NCBI GenBank assembly: GCA_020847535.1
Contig: JADLBU010000087.1
Span: 1-38,268, forward strand
DNA: 38,268 nucleotides
Direction of reading: 5' to 3'
Source: Phycisphaerales bacterium
Lineage (GTDB): Bacteria; Planctomycetota; Phycisphaerae; Phycisphaerales; UBA1924
A program made the translations under genes and the position numbers. The notes beneath the pieces are model-generated. The model was not told the DNA's origin, made no database searches, and saw only the letters and a list, made by a program, of their open reading frames with translations. Below, one piece after another: positions 1-8,960 of this stretch. The first letter of the stretch is position 1, and every line of letters starts with the position of its first letter.

Positions 1-247
1 ACCCACTCGTAGCGCGTCTGCTTCACCGCCGTGGGACGAGAGCCGGTCGGCGCCCACATCCGCGTGGTCGTGCCCTGCTGGCCGAAGCGGGCCTCGTCCA
101 TGAAGAACACCCGCACCTTCCCGCCGTGCGGGGCCAGCGGTCACGCCGGTCGGCGTGCTTCTCCGACGCGATCCGTTCCACAAGACGATCAGTGTCACCC
201 GGCGTGTGCTCGGCGATGCGCATGGCCGGCCTCCGTGCCGCACGCAT
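1..247 (-). pseudogene. IS630-family transposase remnant, internally deleted and frameshifted
   Basis: On the minus strand, positions about 124 to 1 encode KVRVFFMDEARFGQQG followed by TTTRMWAPTGSRP. This is the classic block around the first catalytic Asp of IS630/Tc1-type DDE transposases (FMDEARFGQ, then W.P.G.RP). Just upstream, in another frame (about 247 to 127), MRIAEHTPGDTDRLVERI followed by ASEKHADRRDR resembles the start of an IS630 helix-turn-helix region. A normal transposase has well over 100 residues between these parts; here they almost touch and are out of frame, so the copy has lost most of its DNA-binding region. The C-terminal part runs off the left edge and cannot be judged. 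The DDE block assignment is firm; treating the upstream piece as the same gene is inference. Confidence 0.75.
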
Positions 248-322
248 CTTCGCACATCGACCAGCGCCGCGCTACCTCACATGCGCCGAACGCGCCCGGA
301 ATTCAGCGGGGATTCGTATGGC

Positions 323-781
323 TCATTTGCGGGCGGCCCGCGCGGCCTCTTGCAAGAGGTTCGCCGGCGGCATCGGGTTATGCACGACGACCTCGCGCCC
401 GCAATCTGGGCACAGGGTCTTGCCAGGCTTATCAAGCACCAGATTCAGAATGACATATGTCGGCTCAAGCTTGGCCTTGCCGTCCTTGGTCCAATAGCAG
501 CTCTCGGGAAGATACAGAGTCTTCCTGCCGGTCTTGGGATTCTCCCACGGATACGCCGACTTCTCGGGTATCCGGAAGCTCAGAATGACCTCGCCGGTTT
601 CAGAGTCGACGACGGCCCTGTTCCGCGATGCATCCGCCGCGGTGGTTTCCGCCCAGAGCGTGTATTTCAAGACCACGAATACGAGCACGGCCAGCGACAA
701 TGCAACGGCCGTTGCGGACAGGATCACCTTCCGCCGGTCAAGCGTCTGACCCTGGGGAACATCAGCCGCAATGCCATTCAT
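323..781 (-). CDS. Small single-pass membrane protein of unknown function
   Basis: Not recognised as a named family. The product (about 152 residues from ATG 781) has a short N-terminal cytoplasmic part, one hydrophobic segment (VILSATAVALSLAVLVFVVL) and a soluble C-terminal domain with a single CPDCG knuckle near the end. The ATG at 781 is preceded by GGAGCGGAAG, a good ribosome-binding site. The open frame extends to a GTG at 820 directly after the stop of the pseudopilin gene, so a start at 820 or 793 with translational coupling is possible. It sits immediately downstream of the pseudopilin and is probably cotranscribed. A role in envelope or secretion is only suggested by this context. 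Confidence 0.7.
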   Translation of the reverse strand: MNGIAADVPQGQTLDRRKVILSATAVALSLAVLVFVVLKYTLWAETTAADASRNRAVVDSETGEVILSFRIPEKSAYPWENPKTGRKTLYLPESCYWTKDGKAKLEPTYVILNLVLDKPGKTLCPDCGREVVVHNPMPPANLLQEAARAARK

Positions 782-820
782 CTTCCGCTCCATTCGGCAG
801 CGATACTCCAACCGAGTCAC

Positions 821-1921
821 TCACGGAACGACGTACACGCCCTTGTTGCTCGTTCCCGACGCATCGGGAAAGTTCTTCTTCGTGTAGTTCCACACCGGCA
901 TCTTCTGTGTGCCGATGTTCAGCTTGGTGTTGGTCGGCATCCAGTAATCCGGATTGGTCGCCTTGCCATCGTCCATCAACTCCACGTGCCCATCGAGAAA
1001 CGCGATGTGGCCCTGGCACAATGCGCCCGATGTACCGGCGTTTGCCGATTGCGACTTGGCACCGTGTCGGAAGGCATATCGACGAGGATCAAACACCGGG
1101 AGAATCCCCGCAAGGTCTTCGCCGGGGGCCATGATTCGACAGAAGGACTTGCTCTTGTTGAACCAAGGCCCGGTGTCGCCGAACATTCCACCAAACCCGG
1201 CCTTCAGATTATGATCGAAGTCGGGCGCGGTGCCTTGATCTGAATAACGGGCACCCTCGTACAGAATGCCTTTCATGTAAGGCGTACCGATCCTGTCCAA
1301 GAACGGCTTGTAGCCGCTGCGGTCGTAGTAGCCCCACTTGCCCGTGCCGCCTTTGTCAGCTGGCGCATCGGTCGAGCTGATCTGCGTCGTCATGTTGTAC
1401 GAGATCATCCGACCCTCAACCCAAGTCGTGCTCTTAGGGTTCGGATATGCGACCGCGGCGATATTGTTCTCGGTGCAGACCGTGGCTTTGACTGATGTGC
1501 GATACCACTCGAGTCTTCGAGCGCGAGTGATCTCATCATCACCGGTGAATTGCTCCCCCTCCCCTGGACCGCGATCATAACCCATGTGCGAGGCGAGCGG
1601 TCCGATCCAATCGAATGGCTGAATTGCAATTCCGTTGAACTGCCCGTTCACCGCGTCGGCGCCGCTGGTAGCCGAGGCGCCCGCGAGAGCGTCTTTCTGC
1701 TCGGCACCGTAAGAAACGAACGCCGTTCCAAGCTGTCGCAGGTTGCTCCTGCAGGCGATGATCTTGGCTTGGCGGCGAGCCTCTCCCAGGGCCGGCAGCA
1801 GGATGCTGATCAACAGCGCGATGATCGCGATCACCACCAGCAGTTCGATCAGCGTGAATCCGCGGTGACGGTTCGTCCGCGATGAGGATCTGCGCCCGCC
1901 GAGAGTGTGCATGCTCGCCAT
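821..1921 (-). CDS. Type II secretion-like pseudopilin with H-x-DG motif
   Basis: The product has the prepilin leader: a basic segment (SRTNRHRG) followed by [20 protein letters not shown], so it should be cleaved and N-methylated by a prepilin peptidase and inserted by its hydrophobic helix. After the helix come [20 protein letters not shown] and, near the C-terminus, [16 protein letters not shown]. The latter matches the H-x9-DG type motif common in the greatly expanded pseudopilin families of planctomycetes. ATG 1921 is chosen because GGAGG lies 7 nt upstream; a TTG two codons earlier is less likely. About 366 residues, far longer than GspG itself (about 140), which fits the planctomycete-specific family. 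The partner or substrate is not known. Confidence 0.9.
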   Translation of the reverse strand: MASMHTLGGRRSSSRTNRHRGFTLIELLVVIAIIALLISILLPALGEARRQAKIIACRSNLRQLGTAFVSYGAEQKDALAGASATSGADAVNGQFNGIAIQPFDWIGPLASHMGYDRGPGEGEQFTGDDEITRARRLEWYRTSVKATVCTENNIAAVAYPNPKSTTWVEGRMISYNMTTQISSTDAPADKGGTGKWGYYDRSGYKPFLDRIGTPYMKGILYEGARYSDQGTAPDFDHNLKAGFGGMFGDTGPWFNKSKSFCRIMAPGEDLAGILPVFDPRRYAFRHGAKSQSANAGTSGALCQGHIAFLDGHVELMDDGKATNPDYWMPTNTKLNIGTQKMPVWNYTKKNFPDASGTSNKGVYVVP

Positions 1922-2116
1922 CGTCAAACCTCCGGTACCTGTCCCGCTCGGCGATCATCCATCTCGGTCCGATCGCCAGCGCGACTTCCGCGCTTCGGTC
2001 TCCGACACCGTCTTAGTCAGCTCTGCCAACCATCCGTGATTCGATCGATTCCCGCACGCACCAACGGTCGCCGCCATGCGACCGAAAAAGAGGGGTGGAG
2101 ACGGTATACCCCGGCC

Positions 2117-3310
2117 TCAACGCCCACCACCCTTGGGCTCTTGAAGCTTTGGTTCAGGCGATTTGGACCCCGCCGGCGCGATCACTGGCTTGGCCCCCGC
2201 GAAAGTCAAATCAACAACCACCGGATAGTGATCGCTCCCGTACCCCTCGGGCGGCGGAGTGGTTCGCCAGTCCGAGCCCGCCGGCCGAGCCGGGACGCCC
2301 AGGATGAAGTGTGAACCGCCGGCGATCCGGCTCACGAAGGCTTGATTGCCGAGGATCAGGTCGATCGCCCTCCCGGATTCGTGGCTGACCCAGGCGGGGT
2401 CACCGGCGATCCGATCGGCGAACACATCGATCATGCCGCCGGTGATGTAGGTCTGCACGGTCGGCTGATCGGGGGTCGTGTTGAAATCACCAAGGATCGC
2501 CACCGGCCTCCCGGGGTTGCTCGCCTCCTCGGTCTTGATCAATTCGATCACCTTCTTGGCCTCGGCCTCGCGCCAATACGCGCTGCGGGCCGCCGACTTG
2601 TGGTGAACGACAAAGAGCGTCAGCGTTGAATCCGGTCCATCCCCGATGACGACATCCACCTTGAGCGGAGAGCGGTGCAGCGTCAGCGGCGAGCCGGGTT
2701 CGGCATCGGGCGCGTTCGCGGGGTGTACCCCAGGGATCCCCATCCTCGGCCAGTTCTTGATGTTCTTGATCGGGTAGCGGCTCAGGACACCTTGCTCGAT
2801 TCCGCGAGCATCGCCGGCATCGACCGAGGCGATGTAGGTGTATCCCAGATCGCTCAGCCACCCATCACGGAACCACGTCAGGGCTTCGAGGGATTCGACT
2901 TCTTCAACGGCAATGATGTCGGCATCCAGCAAACGGATCGCCGCCGCCGCTCCCTTGCACGCGCTCTCGGGCTTGGTGTTGCCCTTGTCGTCGTGCTCAC
3001 CGGAAAGCGCCGGATCGTCCTTGTCGTCGAACAGGTTCTCGACGTTGTACGTGACCAACCGGACCGCGCCGGCGGCCTTGGGCTTGGCGCTGCGTGACCC
3101 GAAGCGGATGAGATCCCGCGGCTCGGATTTCGCGGATGCTTGTGTCGCGGCGGGCTGCTGCTCTTTATGAGCTGATTCGCGGGTTGAGGTAGTCGGGGAT
3201 GTGGGGGACGCCTCGGAAATCCCCGGCATCCAGAACGCCGCGCTTGTTCCTGCAAGCAAAACTACGGCCGCTACCGGCAGTGCGACATGGGATGCCTGGA
3301 TACGACCCAT
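2117..3310 (-). CDS. Secreted endonuclease/exonuclease/phosphatase-family protein
   Basis: The product has 397 residues. It begins with a hydrophobic segment (LPVAAVVLLAGTSAAFW, residues 11-27) that looks like a signal peptide or anchor, then a Ser/Thr/Gln-rich linker to about residue 80. The EEP fold follows: VTYNVENLFDD (Asn89, Glu91 metal-binding region), VEEVESLEALTWF, HHKSAARSAYWR, LGDFNTTPDQPTV, and the terminal catalytic GSDHYPVVVDL. These are the motifs of the DNase I-like metallo-phosphodiesterase superfamily; the substrate (nucleic acid, phospholipid or sugar phosphate) cannot be told. ATG 3310 is preferred because AGGGG lies 9 nt upstream; the frame reaches a TTG at 3391. It is divergent from ispH. 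Confidence 0.9.
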   Translation of the reverse strand: MGRIQASHVALPVAAVVLLAGTSAAFWMPGISEASPTSPTTSTRESAHKEQQPAATQASAKSEPRDLIRFGSRSAKPKAAGAVRLVTYNVENLFDDKDDPALSGEHDDKGNTKPESACKGAAAAIRLLDADIIAVEEVESLEALTWFRDGWLSDLGYTYIASVDAGDARGIEQGVLSRYPIKNIKNWPRMGIPGVHPANAPDAEPGSPLTLHRSPLKVDVVIGDGPDSTLTLFVVHHKSAARSAYWREAEAKKVIELIKTEEASNPGRPVAILGDFNTTPDQPTVQTYITGGMIDVFADRIAGDPAWVSHESGRAIDLILGNQAFVSRIAGGSHFILGVPARPAGSDWRTTPPPEGYGSDHYPVVVDLTFAGAKPVIAPAGSKSPEPKLQEPKGGGR

Positions 3311-3543
3311 GGTGGCCAACCCCTGAACCCACGCGCCAATCGAAAAAACTGCGGAAAACGCCAAAAGAAAATTCAAGCCAAAGACAACCAAGCGTATTCG
3401 CCGGTGCGCCGGGTTGCAACTGGGGATGGTCCATCCAAGGCTGTTAGTTGACAGATGGGCATCTGGAGGCAGAGAACCCGTGCGAGATCCAGTCCTTGGC
3501 CTATACAGGAATGGGGGTTCGATCCCCGGAACTACGATGGGGG

Positions 3544-4587
3544 GTGAAGATCATTCTTGTTCATCCCCGCGGGTTCTGTGCCGGCGTTCGGATGGCGATC
3601 GATGTGGTGGATCAGGTGCTGGAGCTCTTTCCGGGGGAGACGGTCTATGTCTTCCACGAGATCGTGCATAACAAGCACGTGGTCGGGCGGTTCACACGGC
3701 GGGGGGTGGTGTTCGTCGAGTCGCTCGAGGACATCCCCGGCCCTCGGGGCAAGATCGTGGTCTTCTCGGCACACGGGATCAGCCCGGCGATCCGCTCGCG
3801 GGCTCAGGAGCTCGGCCTCTTTGCGATCGATGCGACCTGCCCGCTGGTGACCAAGGTCCACTCCGAGGCGGTCCGCTACGCCCGGCAGGGGTACCAGATT
3901 CTCCTGGTGGGTCATCGCAATCACCAGGAGGTGATGGGGACGACCGGTGAGGCCCCGTCGGCGATCCAGGTGGTGGAGGGGCCCGAGGACATCCCGAGGC
4001 TGCGGATCACCGACCCCGAGCGGCTGGTGTACCTGACGCAGACAACGCTCTCGACCGACGATGCCGCGATCGTGATCGATGCGATCAAGGCGGCGTTCCC
4101 GAAGGTCAAGGAACCGCCCTCGAGCGATATCTGCTACGCAACCACCAATCGCCAGCACGCGGTCCGCAAGGTCGCGCCCGACTGCGACCTGGTGCTGGTG
4201 GTGGGTTCGCGCAATTCGAGCAACTCCGTGCGTCTGACGGAAATCGCCGCCAACGTCGGCACGCGAGCGCACCTCCTGGATGATGTCGGGGAACTGGATC
4301 CGGCGTGGTTTGCGAGCGGGGCTGAGACGGTGATGGTGACCGCCGGCGCCAGCGCCCCCGAGGACCTGGTCGCCGACATCTGCCGGGAGCTGGTCAAGCG
4401 CTACGGGGCGAGCATCGAGCAGCGAGAGCTGGTGGAGGAGGATGTCGAGTTCCACCTGCCCGGCGCACTGCGCAAGGTGATGGTGGATCGCGGAATGGCA
4501 CCCCAGCCGGCGCGGATCGCGATGCCCGTGGTCACGCCCGAGCGTTACGGGGCCGCGCCGCTGACGATCGAGGGCCGGCCCGCCTGA
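3544..4587 (+). CDS. ispH: 4-hydroxy-3-methylbut-2-enyl diphosphate reductase (IspH/LytB)
   Basis: This is the last enzyme of the MEP isoprenoid pathway, reducing HMBPP to IPP and DMAPP with a [4Fe-4S] cluster. Counting from GTG 3544, the three cluster cysteines are Cys12 (HPRGFCAGV), Cys99 (IDATCPLVTKVH) and Cys197 (DICYATTNRQ). Positions 12 and 197 coincide with those of the E. coli enzyme, which strongly supports this GTG start over the in-frame ATG at 3511. HGI (78-80), the His124 region and TNRQ (201-204) are also present. The length of 347 residues is normal apart from a C-terminal extension of about 25 residues after the last conserved block. No classical Shine-Dalgarno precedes the GTG. 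The gene is divergent from the EEP gene and converges on a hairpin at 4620-4648. Confidence 0.96.
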   Translation: MKIILVHPRGFCAGVRMAIDVVDQVLELFPGETVYVFHEIVHNKHVVGRFTRRGVVFVESLEDIPGPRGKIVVFSAHGISPAIRSRAQELGLFAIDATCPLVTKVHSEAVRYARQGYQILLVGHRNHQEVMGTTGEAPSAIQVVEGPEDIPRLRITDPERLVYLTQTTLSTDDAAIVIDAIKAAFPKVKEPPSSDICYATTNRQHAVRKVAPDCDLVLVVGSRNSSNSVRLTEIAANVGTRAHLLDDVGELDPAWFASGAETVMVTAGASAPEDLVADICRELVKRYGASIEQRELVEEDVEFHLPGALRKVMVDRGMAPQPARIAMPVVTPERYGAAPLTIEGRPA

Positions 4588-4619
4588 TCGCGGGATGCGG
4601 TGTTTCACACAAGAAAATA

Positions 4620-4648
4620 CGGCCCGGAAGCGATGAGCTTCCGGGCCG
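4620..4648 (-). terminator. Rho-independent terminator for the 4706-5590 gene
   Basis: A perfect 12-bp stem (CGGCCCGGAAGC / GCTTCCGGGCCG) with the 5-nt loop GATGA. Read on the minus strand it is followed by TATTTTC, so it best terminates the leftward dockerin gene. It lies between convergent genes and could also slow ispH transcription. Confidence 0.85.
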
Positions 4649-4705
4649 CGGGTAGAAACCTGAACCGGCCCGAGGAGTGCGGGGCCGGTGTGTTGTACTG
4701 AACAC

Positions 4706-5590
4706 TCAGCAGCCGGCCTGGAACGCGAACACGAACGCATCGAAGTCGTCGGTGTCCGAGAAGCCCGAGCCGTCCATGTCGCTGTCGCAGAAGAGGACAT
4801 CGAAGCGGAAGAACATGTTGGCCGGGTCGCTGACACCGCTGAACACGCGGTTCATCTCGGTCTCGGGGATGACGCCGTTGGCATCGACATCCCGGGCGAA
4901 GCGGTCTTCGCTGAACCCGTAGATGGGGCCGTTCTCGTCGAAGTTGAAGATGTTGTATACGAACGTGTCGCGGGTGCTTGTGCCCTGAACGTAAACGTCG
5001 ATCGTGACGCCGACGAAATTGTCATCGAAGATGATCGGGTTGGTGAGGCCGGAGAGGCCGGTCACGGTGAAGACGCCGAAGGTGTTCCACAGGGGGGTCT
5101 CGTCGGCAAGGGAGACCATGAACGAACCGAGCACGCCGCCGCTGGCCTGGAAGCCGCCCGTGCCCGCGACGCCGCCGAGGCCCCAGCCCTTGGGAGTGTC
5201 GTAGAAGGTGATGACGATGTCGTGGAACGCGCCGGGATTGGCCGCCGAGAGTCCGAAGGTGAATTCCTCGAGAACCTGGCTGTACGTCCCGAGCGTGCCC
5301 TCTCCCGTGCGCGGGAGGTTCATCGTCATCCACTCCCCGAAGTAGGGGGAGTTCGCGTTGGTCGAGCCGGCGTACGCGGGGACGCCGTTGCCATCGAGGT
5401 CGCAGTTGTCGTACGCGAGCTCAAGGTTGAGCGAACGCGTACCCGACCCGCCATCGGGATTCACGTTGATGATCGTGTGCTGGCCGCGAACGGCGGGGGA
5501 TGCGACGTCCTCATTGGGGCCGCCGGCGAAGGCCGTGCCCGCCAGGCAGGCGAGAACAGAAGTCGCGACAATACGGGTGTGGATGTTCAT
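4706..5590 (-). CDS. Secreted protein with C-terminal GC-type dockerin-like tail
   Basis: The product (about 294 residues) has a signal peptide (TRIVATSVLACLAGTAFAGG) and a beta-rich middle with no recognised enzyme motif. It ends in CDSDMDGSGFSDTDDFDAF followed by VFAFQAGC. This tail has a Ca-binding D-x-D-G-S-G-x-x-D-x-x-D loop and ends in Gly-Cys, the pattern known in Phycisphaerae as the GC-type dockerin-like domain, probably a surface sorting or anchoring tag. The same tail, duplicated, ends the protease at 20615-22663. ATG 5590 has GGAG 9 nt upstream; the ATG at 5599 is too close to that site. The region to the next upstream gene (5591-5809) is comparatively AT-rich and likely holds its promoter; it also has a small hairpin at 5741-5758 (GACTGCG/CGCAGTC). 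Confidence 0.88.
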   Translation of the reverse strand: MNIHTRIVATSVLACLAGTAFAGGPNEDVASPAVRGQHTIINVNPDGGSGTRSLNLELAYDNCDLDGNGVPAYAGSTNANSPYFGEWMTMNLPRTGEGTLGTYSQVLEEFTFGLSAANPGAFHDIVITFYDTPKGWGLGGVAGTGGFQASGGVLGSFMVSLADETPLWNTFGVFTVTGLSGLTNPIIFDDNFVGVTIDVYVQGTSTRDTFVYNIFNFDENGPIYGFSEDRFARDVDANGVIPETEMNRVFSGVSDPANMFFRFDVLFCDSDMDGSGFSDTDDFDAFVFAFQAGC

Positions 5591-5809
5591 GGCACTCATC
5601 TCCGATTGAAAGAACCAACGACCTTCCCACTGAAGGTTTCTGAATGCATCCGATCGTGGTCAAGCGAACTCGGACCGGTTCCCACGGTTGTCTCGGAAAG
5701 CGGGACGCGAACAGTTATCGAACGAATAGGAAGACCCGGTGACTGCGATAGCGCAGTCTCCCTCAAACTCATTGTGTCGGCGATTGGGTTTATTCCCTTT
5801 ATCCAAGAA

Positions 5810-7138
5810 TCAAGGCCGGACCTGAACGATGCTGATCCGCTCGGTGAGCATCTCGTAGACGGTCGCGACATCCTCGTTAAGGAGGCGTACGCATCCCATC
5901 GACTTCTGCTTGCCGATCGAATCCGGATCGATGGTCCCGTGGATCCCGAACCCTGTGTACGCGGCCGAAGGGCCCACACCCTCCCAGCCGAGCCAATATT
6001 CTCCGATGGGGTTTTGGGGATCATCCGCCGCGAATTTCTCACCTGTGCGGGGATTTGTCCAGGGCGGGTTCACCTGGCGGCTCTTGATGATGAAGCCGCC
6101 GACGGGCGTTCCGTTGCCCTCTCCCAGCCCCACCTTGAATGAGCGGATGTAGAGCCAGTTCCCCGGGTCATCCGGAGAGCCGGAGTACATGTCCAGCCGG
6201 TAATCGGCCTTGTTGACCACCGCGTGGAACGGCCCGCGGATGAGCTTGATCTTCTGTCCCACCTTCAGACGGGTCAGGTCATCGTCCGAGAACCTGTTGA
6301 TGCGCTTGAGCAACCGCCAGTCGATCGCCAACTCTCGCTTGCGCGGCAGACGGGCGATCGCATCGCCTGACTGGATCACGTACGTCTCGGCGAGCGGATC
6401 CCCGGCGGTAACTTTGGGGGAGAAGAAGAGGTCATCGTTGATCTTGGAGATCTTCTCTCGAAGGGCAGCCTGGTCGGATGCCGCGGTGCTCCCGTTGACC
6501 AGGGCGCGGCTGTAGAACTGCCGAGCTTGGACGAGCTGGCCGCGCTGGCTGGCCTCATCTCCCTGAGACATCAGGCTGCGGACTTCCTCGGTCGATCCGC
6601 TCGCGGGAAGCGGCGTTGTCGGCGCAGGCGGGCGCGAATCGGTCGCATTGGGAGTATTGCCGCCCGGGGTCGCCGAGGGGTTCGAGACATCAACCGGCGC
6701 CGGCTTGTCGTTCTTTGGCGCTTCGCCGGTCGTGCTCCCCGAGGGAGAACCTACCGATGGCTCGGTCTTGAGCGGAGTGCTCGGGGAATCGCCGCCGATC
6801 GTGCCCGGGGCCTGCTCCGAACCCGAGAGCGGAACCGATCCCCCCGAAGTCGGATTCGGCGGCAGCTTGGCGCTATTCGAGGGAGACGAATTGGACGGGA
6901 TCGCCGGCGGCTTGGAGCCGGTGCGAGGGCCGCCAGTGCCCGGTGTCTGCGTGCCCGCATTCGAATTCGGCGGGTTGGCCGCCGGTTGAGATTTGATGTA
7001 CCAGACCGCCGCGAACCCGCCGGCGGCCATGAGCACCGCCACGATGCCCGCCAGCGCCTTGGAGGACATCCCCCGTGAGCGAGAGGCCGAGACTCGAGAG
7101 CTGGAGCTGGATCGTTCGGTCTGGGAAGGCAGGGCCAT
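5810..7138 (-). CDS. Membrane-anchored LysM / L,D-transpeptidase (YkuD) protein
   Basis: A predicted peptidoglycan cross-linking or remodelling enzyme of 442 residues. Domains in order: short basic N-terminus; membrane helix at about residues 29-48 (LAGIVAVLMAAGGFAAVWYI); a long Pro/Ser/Thr/Gly-rich linker to about 165; a TPR-like helical segment (EASQRGQLVQARQFYSRAL); a LysM-like motif (YVIQSGDAIARLPRKREL then RLKVGQKIKLI); and a C-terminal YkuD domain. The catalytic signature is His400-Gly (GIHGTIDPDSIG) and S-M-G-Cys416-V-Arg418. ATG 7138 is chosen because the longer frame adds an arginine-rich stretch and GAGG lies about 10 nt upstream. It follows the 5-formyl-THF cyclo-ligase gene by 77 nt on the same strand. 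The usual function is a meso-DAP cross-link; activity here is inferred. Confidence 0.92.
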   Translation of the reverse strand: MALPSQTERSSSSSRVSASRSRGMSSKALAGIVAVLMAAGGFAAVWYIKSQPAANPPNSNAGTQTPGTGGPRTGSKPPAIPSNSSPSNSAKLPPNPTSGGSVPLSGSEQAPGTIGGDSPSTPLKTEPSVGSPSGSTTGEAPKNDKPAPVDVSNPSATPGGNTPNATDSRPPAPTTPLPASGSTEEVRSLMSQGDEASQRGQLVQARQFYSRALVNGSTAASDQAALREKISKINDDLFFSPKVTAGDPLAETYVIQSGDAIARLPRKRELAIDWRLLKRINRFSDDDLTRLKVGQKIKLIRGPFHAVVNKADYRLDMYSGSPDDPGNWLYIRSFKVGLGEGNGTPVGGFIIKSRQVNPPWTNPRTGEKFAADDPQNPIGEYWLGWEGVGPSAAYTGFGIHGTIDPDSIGKQKSMGCVRLLNEDVATVYEMLTERISIVQVRP

Positions 7139-7215
7139 GGGTCGTGTTCCTCGTATGCGGGCCGCGGCCCGAGTAGATCGGACAACGGCGAGCGGATCGA
7201 TCAACCTGCGCGGGA

Positions 7216-7842
7216 TCAATCGCTCGCGGCGGGTGAGATGATCCGCGAGGGGGTGATGACCGCTTCCAGCGCTGCATCGTGAGGCTCGGCGGGGATGCGA
7301 TCGACGATCTGAAGGTCGAAGGCGACACCGACGCGACGGGCACGAAGCTCCTGGCGGCAGAGAAAGCGATCATAGAACCCGCCGCCGCGGCCCAGCCGCA
7401 CTCCACGGGAATCGAAGGCAACTCCCGGAACCAGGATGAGGTCGATCTGATCGGGGTTTACCGGGGGACAGTGGGGGGCCGGCTCCCGAAGACCATGGCG
7501 ACCCGCGACCAGGTCGGATTCCAGGTTCGTAATGCTCGCCGGCGCCAGCAGGCAGGAATCCCAGGCGGGACGGGCGGCGATCAGGTGCTTCCCAGAGGAG
7601 AAGCAAGCTTTGGCAATCTGGGAGAGATCGGGCTCCTCTGGCGTGGCGATGTAGATCATCACGGCCCGGGCCGAGTTGAACCACTCGGAAGCCAGGATGC
7701 GGGAGCAGATCTGCTGGGACCAGCGGGCGAGCTCGACCGGGGTGCCGGCCCGGAGCTTGGCGAGCATCTCGCAGCGCAGCGATTTTTTGAGGGCCTGGAG
7801 CGGCTGGGGATGAGCTGGATCGGGGATCAAGGTTCGCCGCAC
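7216..7842 (-). CDS. 5-formyltetrahydrofolate cyclo-ligase
   Basis: The enzyme converts 5-formyl-THF to 5,10-methenyl-THF with ATP, returning folate to the one-carbon pool. Family marks: N-terminal LKKSLRCEML (nucleotide-binding basic segment), YIATPEEPDL, and the diagnostic C-terminal block LILVPGVAFDSRGVRLGRGG followed by GFYDRFL. The length of about 208 residues is normal. The start is uncertain: GTG 7842 and TTG 7830 are both usable and neither has a clear ribosome-binding site, although TATCCT lies 12 nt before the GTG. It is 27 nt downstream of the ankyrin gene stop and probably cotranscribed. Confidence 0.93.
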   Translation of the reverse strand: MRRTLIPDPAHPQPLQALKKSLRCEMLAKLRAGTPVELARWSQQICSRILASEWFNSARAVMIYIATPEEPDLSQIAKACFSSGKHLIAARPAWDSCLLAPASITNLESDLVAGRHGLREPAPHCPPVNPDQIDLILVPGVAFDSRGVRLGRGGGFYDRFLCRQELRARRVGVAFDLQIVDRIPAEPHDAALEAVITPSRIISPAASD

Positions 7843-7869
7843 CGGTCGGGGAGCAGGATACGAACCGGG

Positions 7870-8817
7870 CTACTTCTTTCCCTCAGACAGCTTGCCGCCC
7901 TTGAGCAGCTCCGCCGCGGCCCGTCCGGCCTCGTCATCCCGGGCGATCGCCCAGTCGAGGGCGGTGCGGCCGGATTGGTCCTTGGCGTCGGTGGGTGCCC
8001 CGGCCTTGAGGAGCATGGCGATCCTGGCGGATTCTCCGCGATCGGCAGCGCGCATGAGGGGAGTGACGCCGTCGTTGTCGGGGATCTTGGGATCGGCGGA
8101 GGCATCGAGCAGGGCCTGCACGACGGGGTTCGAATCCTCCGCGCCGCCGCAGGCGACGTTGAGGGCGGTCATGCCGCTGGCATCGGTGGCGTTGATGGGG
8201 GAGCCGGGGATCAGCTTCGTGACCTTGGCGGCATCGGCGACCAGGGAGGCGCAGATGAGCGCGGTCTGGCCCCAGCGGTTCTTGTACTCCATGTTGGCGC
8301 CGGCAGCGATCAAGGCATCGAGGCTCTCCTGGCTCCCGCGGCTTGCGGCCATCATGAGCGCGGTCCACTGGTCATCGGAGCGTGCATCGATGCGGGCGCC
8401 GGCGTCGAGCAGGGCCTTGACGGTGGCGGCATCGGCCCAGCCGGCGGCGTACATAAGGGGAGTGCGGCCATCCTTCGCGCGGGCCTCGACCTTGGCACCG
8501 GCCTTGATGAGCGGCTCGACGGCGTCGTGCTTGCCGCTCTGGGCGGCGAACATGAGCGGGGTCATGCCGGCCTCGCCGGGCTGGGAGTCTCCTTCGGCGA
8601 CCGGGGTGTTGACATCGGCCTTGTTGGAGATCTGGCGGTTGAGCTCGACGGCATCTCCCTTGCGGGCGGCGGCATAGAGGGCCGCACCTGAGGTCCCCGT
8701 GCCCGATGAGGCCTGGACCTCGTTGGTGAGGCGGTTGACCTGCATGACCAGGACGATGCCGGCGGCGATCAGGCAGAGGACGACGAGGATGAAGGAGCCG
8801 GGTCGGCGTTGGGCCAT
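7870..8817 (-). CDS. Membrane-anchored ankyrin-repeat protein
   Basis: The product of 315 residues has an N-terminal membrane segment (FILVVLCLIAAGIVLVM, about 9-25) followed by ankyrin repeats. At least six units carry the TPLM.AA or TAL..A signature: GMTPLMFAAQSGKHDAVE, GRTPLMYAAGWADAATV, QWTALMMAASRGSQESLD, GQTALICASLVADAAKV, GMTALNVACGGAEDSNPVV, GVTPLMRAADRGESARIA, and a last GRTALDWAIARDDEAG. This is a protein-interaction scaffold, predicted to face the periplasm; the ligand is unknown. ATG 8817 has AGGGG 9 nt upstream. Upstream, TTACACTATACC on the minus strand is a candidate promoter. Confidence 0.92.
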   Translation of the reverse strand: MAQRRPGSFILVVLCLIAAGIVLVMQVNRLTNEVQASSGTGTSGAALYAAARKGDAVELNRQISNKADVNTPVAEGDSQPGEAGMTPLMFAAQSGKHDAVEPLIKAGAKVEARAKDGRTPLMYAAGWADAATVKALLDAGARIDARSDDQWTALMMAASRGSQESLDALIAAGANMEYKNRWGQTALICASLVADAAKVTKLIPGSPINATDASGMTALNVACGGAEDSNPVVQALLDASADPKIPDNDGVTPLMRAADRGESARIAMLLKAGAPTDAKDQSGRTALDWAIARDDEAGRAAAELLKGGKLSEGKK

Positions 8818-8886
8818 GGCTTGGTTCCCCTGGGGCGGCTGGTGGGTTCGCCGCGCTCATTCGTAGGAGCCGCGATCGGGCTCTGG

Positions 8887-8896
8887 TATAGTGTAA
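8887..8896 (-). promoter_or_regulatory. Candidate -10 element for the ankyrin gene
   Basis: The minus strand reads TTACACTATA here, an AT-rich island in a GC-rich intergenic region, about 70 nt before the ankyrin start codon. No clear -35 was found. It contains the same TACACT hexamer seen just before several other genes in the window. Confidence 0.35.
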
Positions 8897-8960
8897 CGGC
8901 TTCCACCAACGCCGGGGAGCTGAGTGGTGATTCCGCTGAATCTTCCGTTCTCTTCGCAGA

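Noticed and set aside
3506..3535. tRNA T-arm-like GGGGGTTCGATCCCCGG before ispH
   Set aside because: Only three of five stem pairs form, and no D arm, anticodon arm or matching acceptor strand could be found upstream, so a tRNA or tmRNA is not supported.
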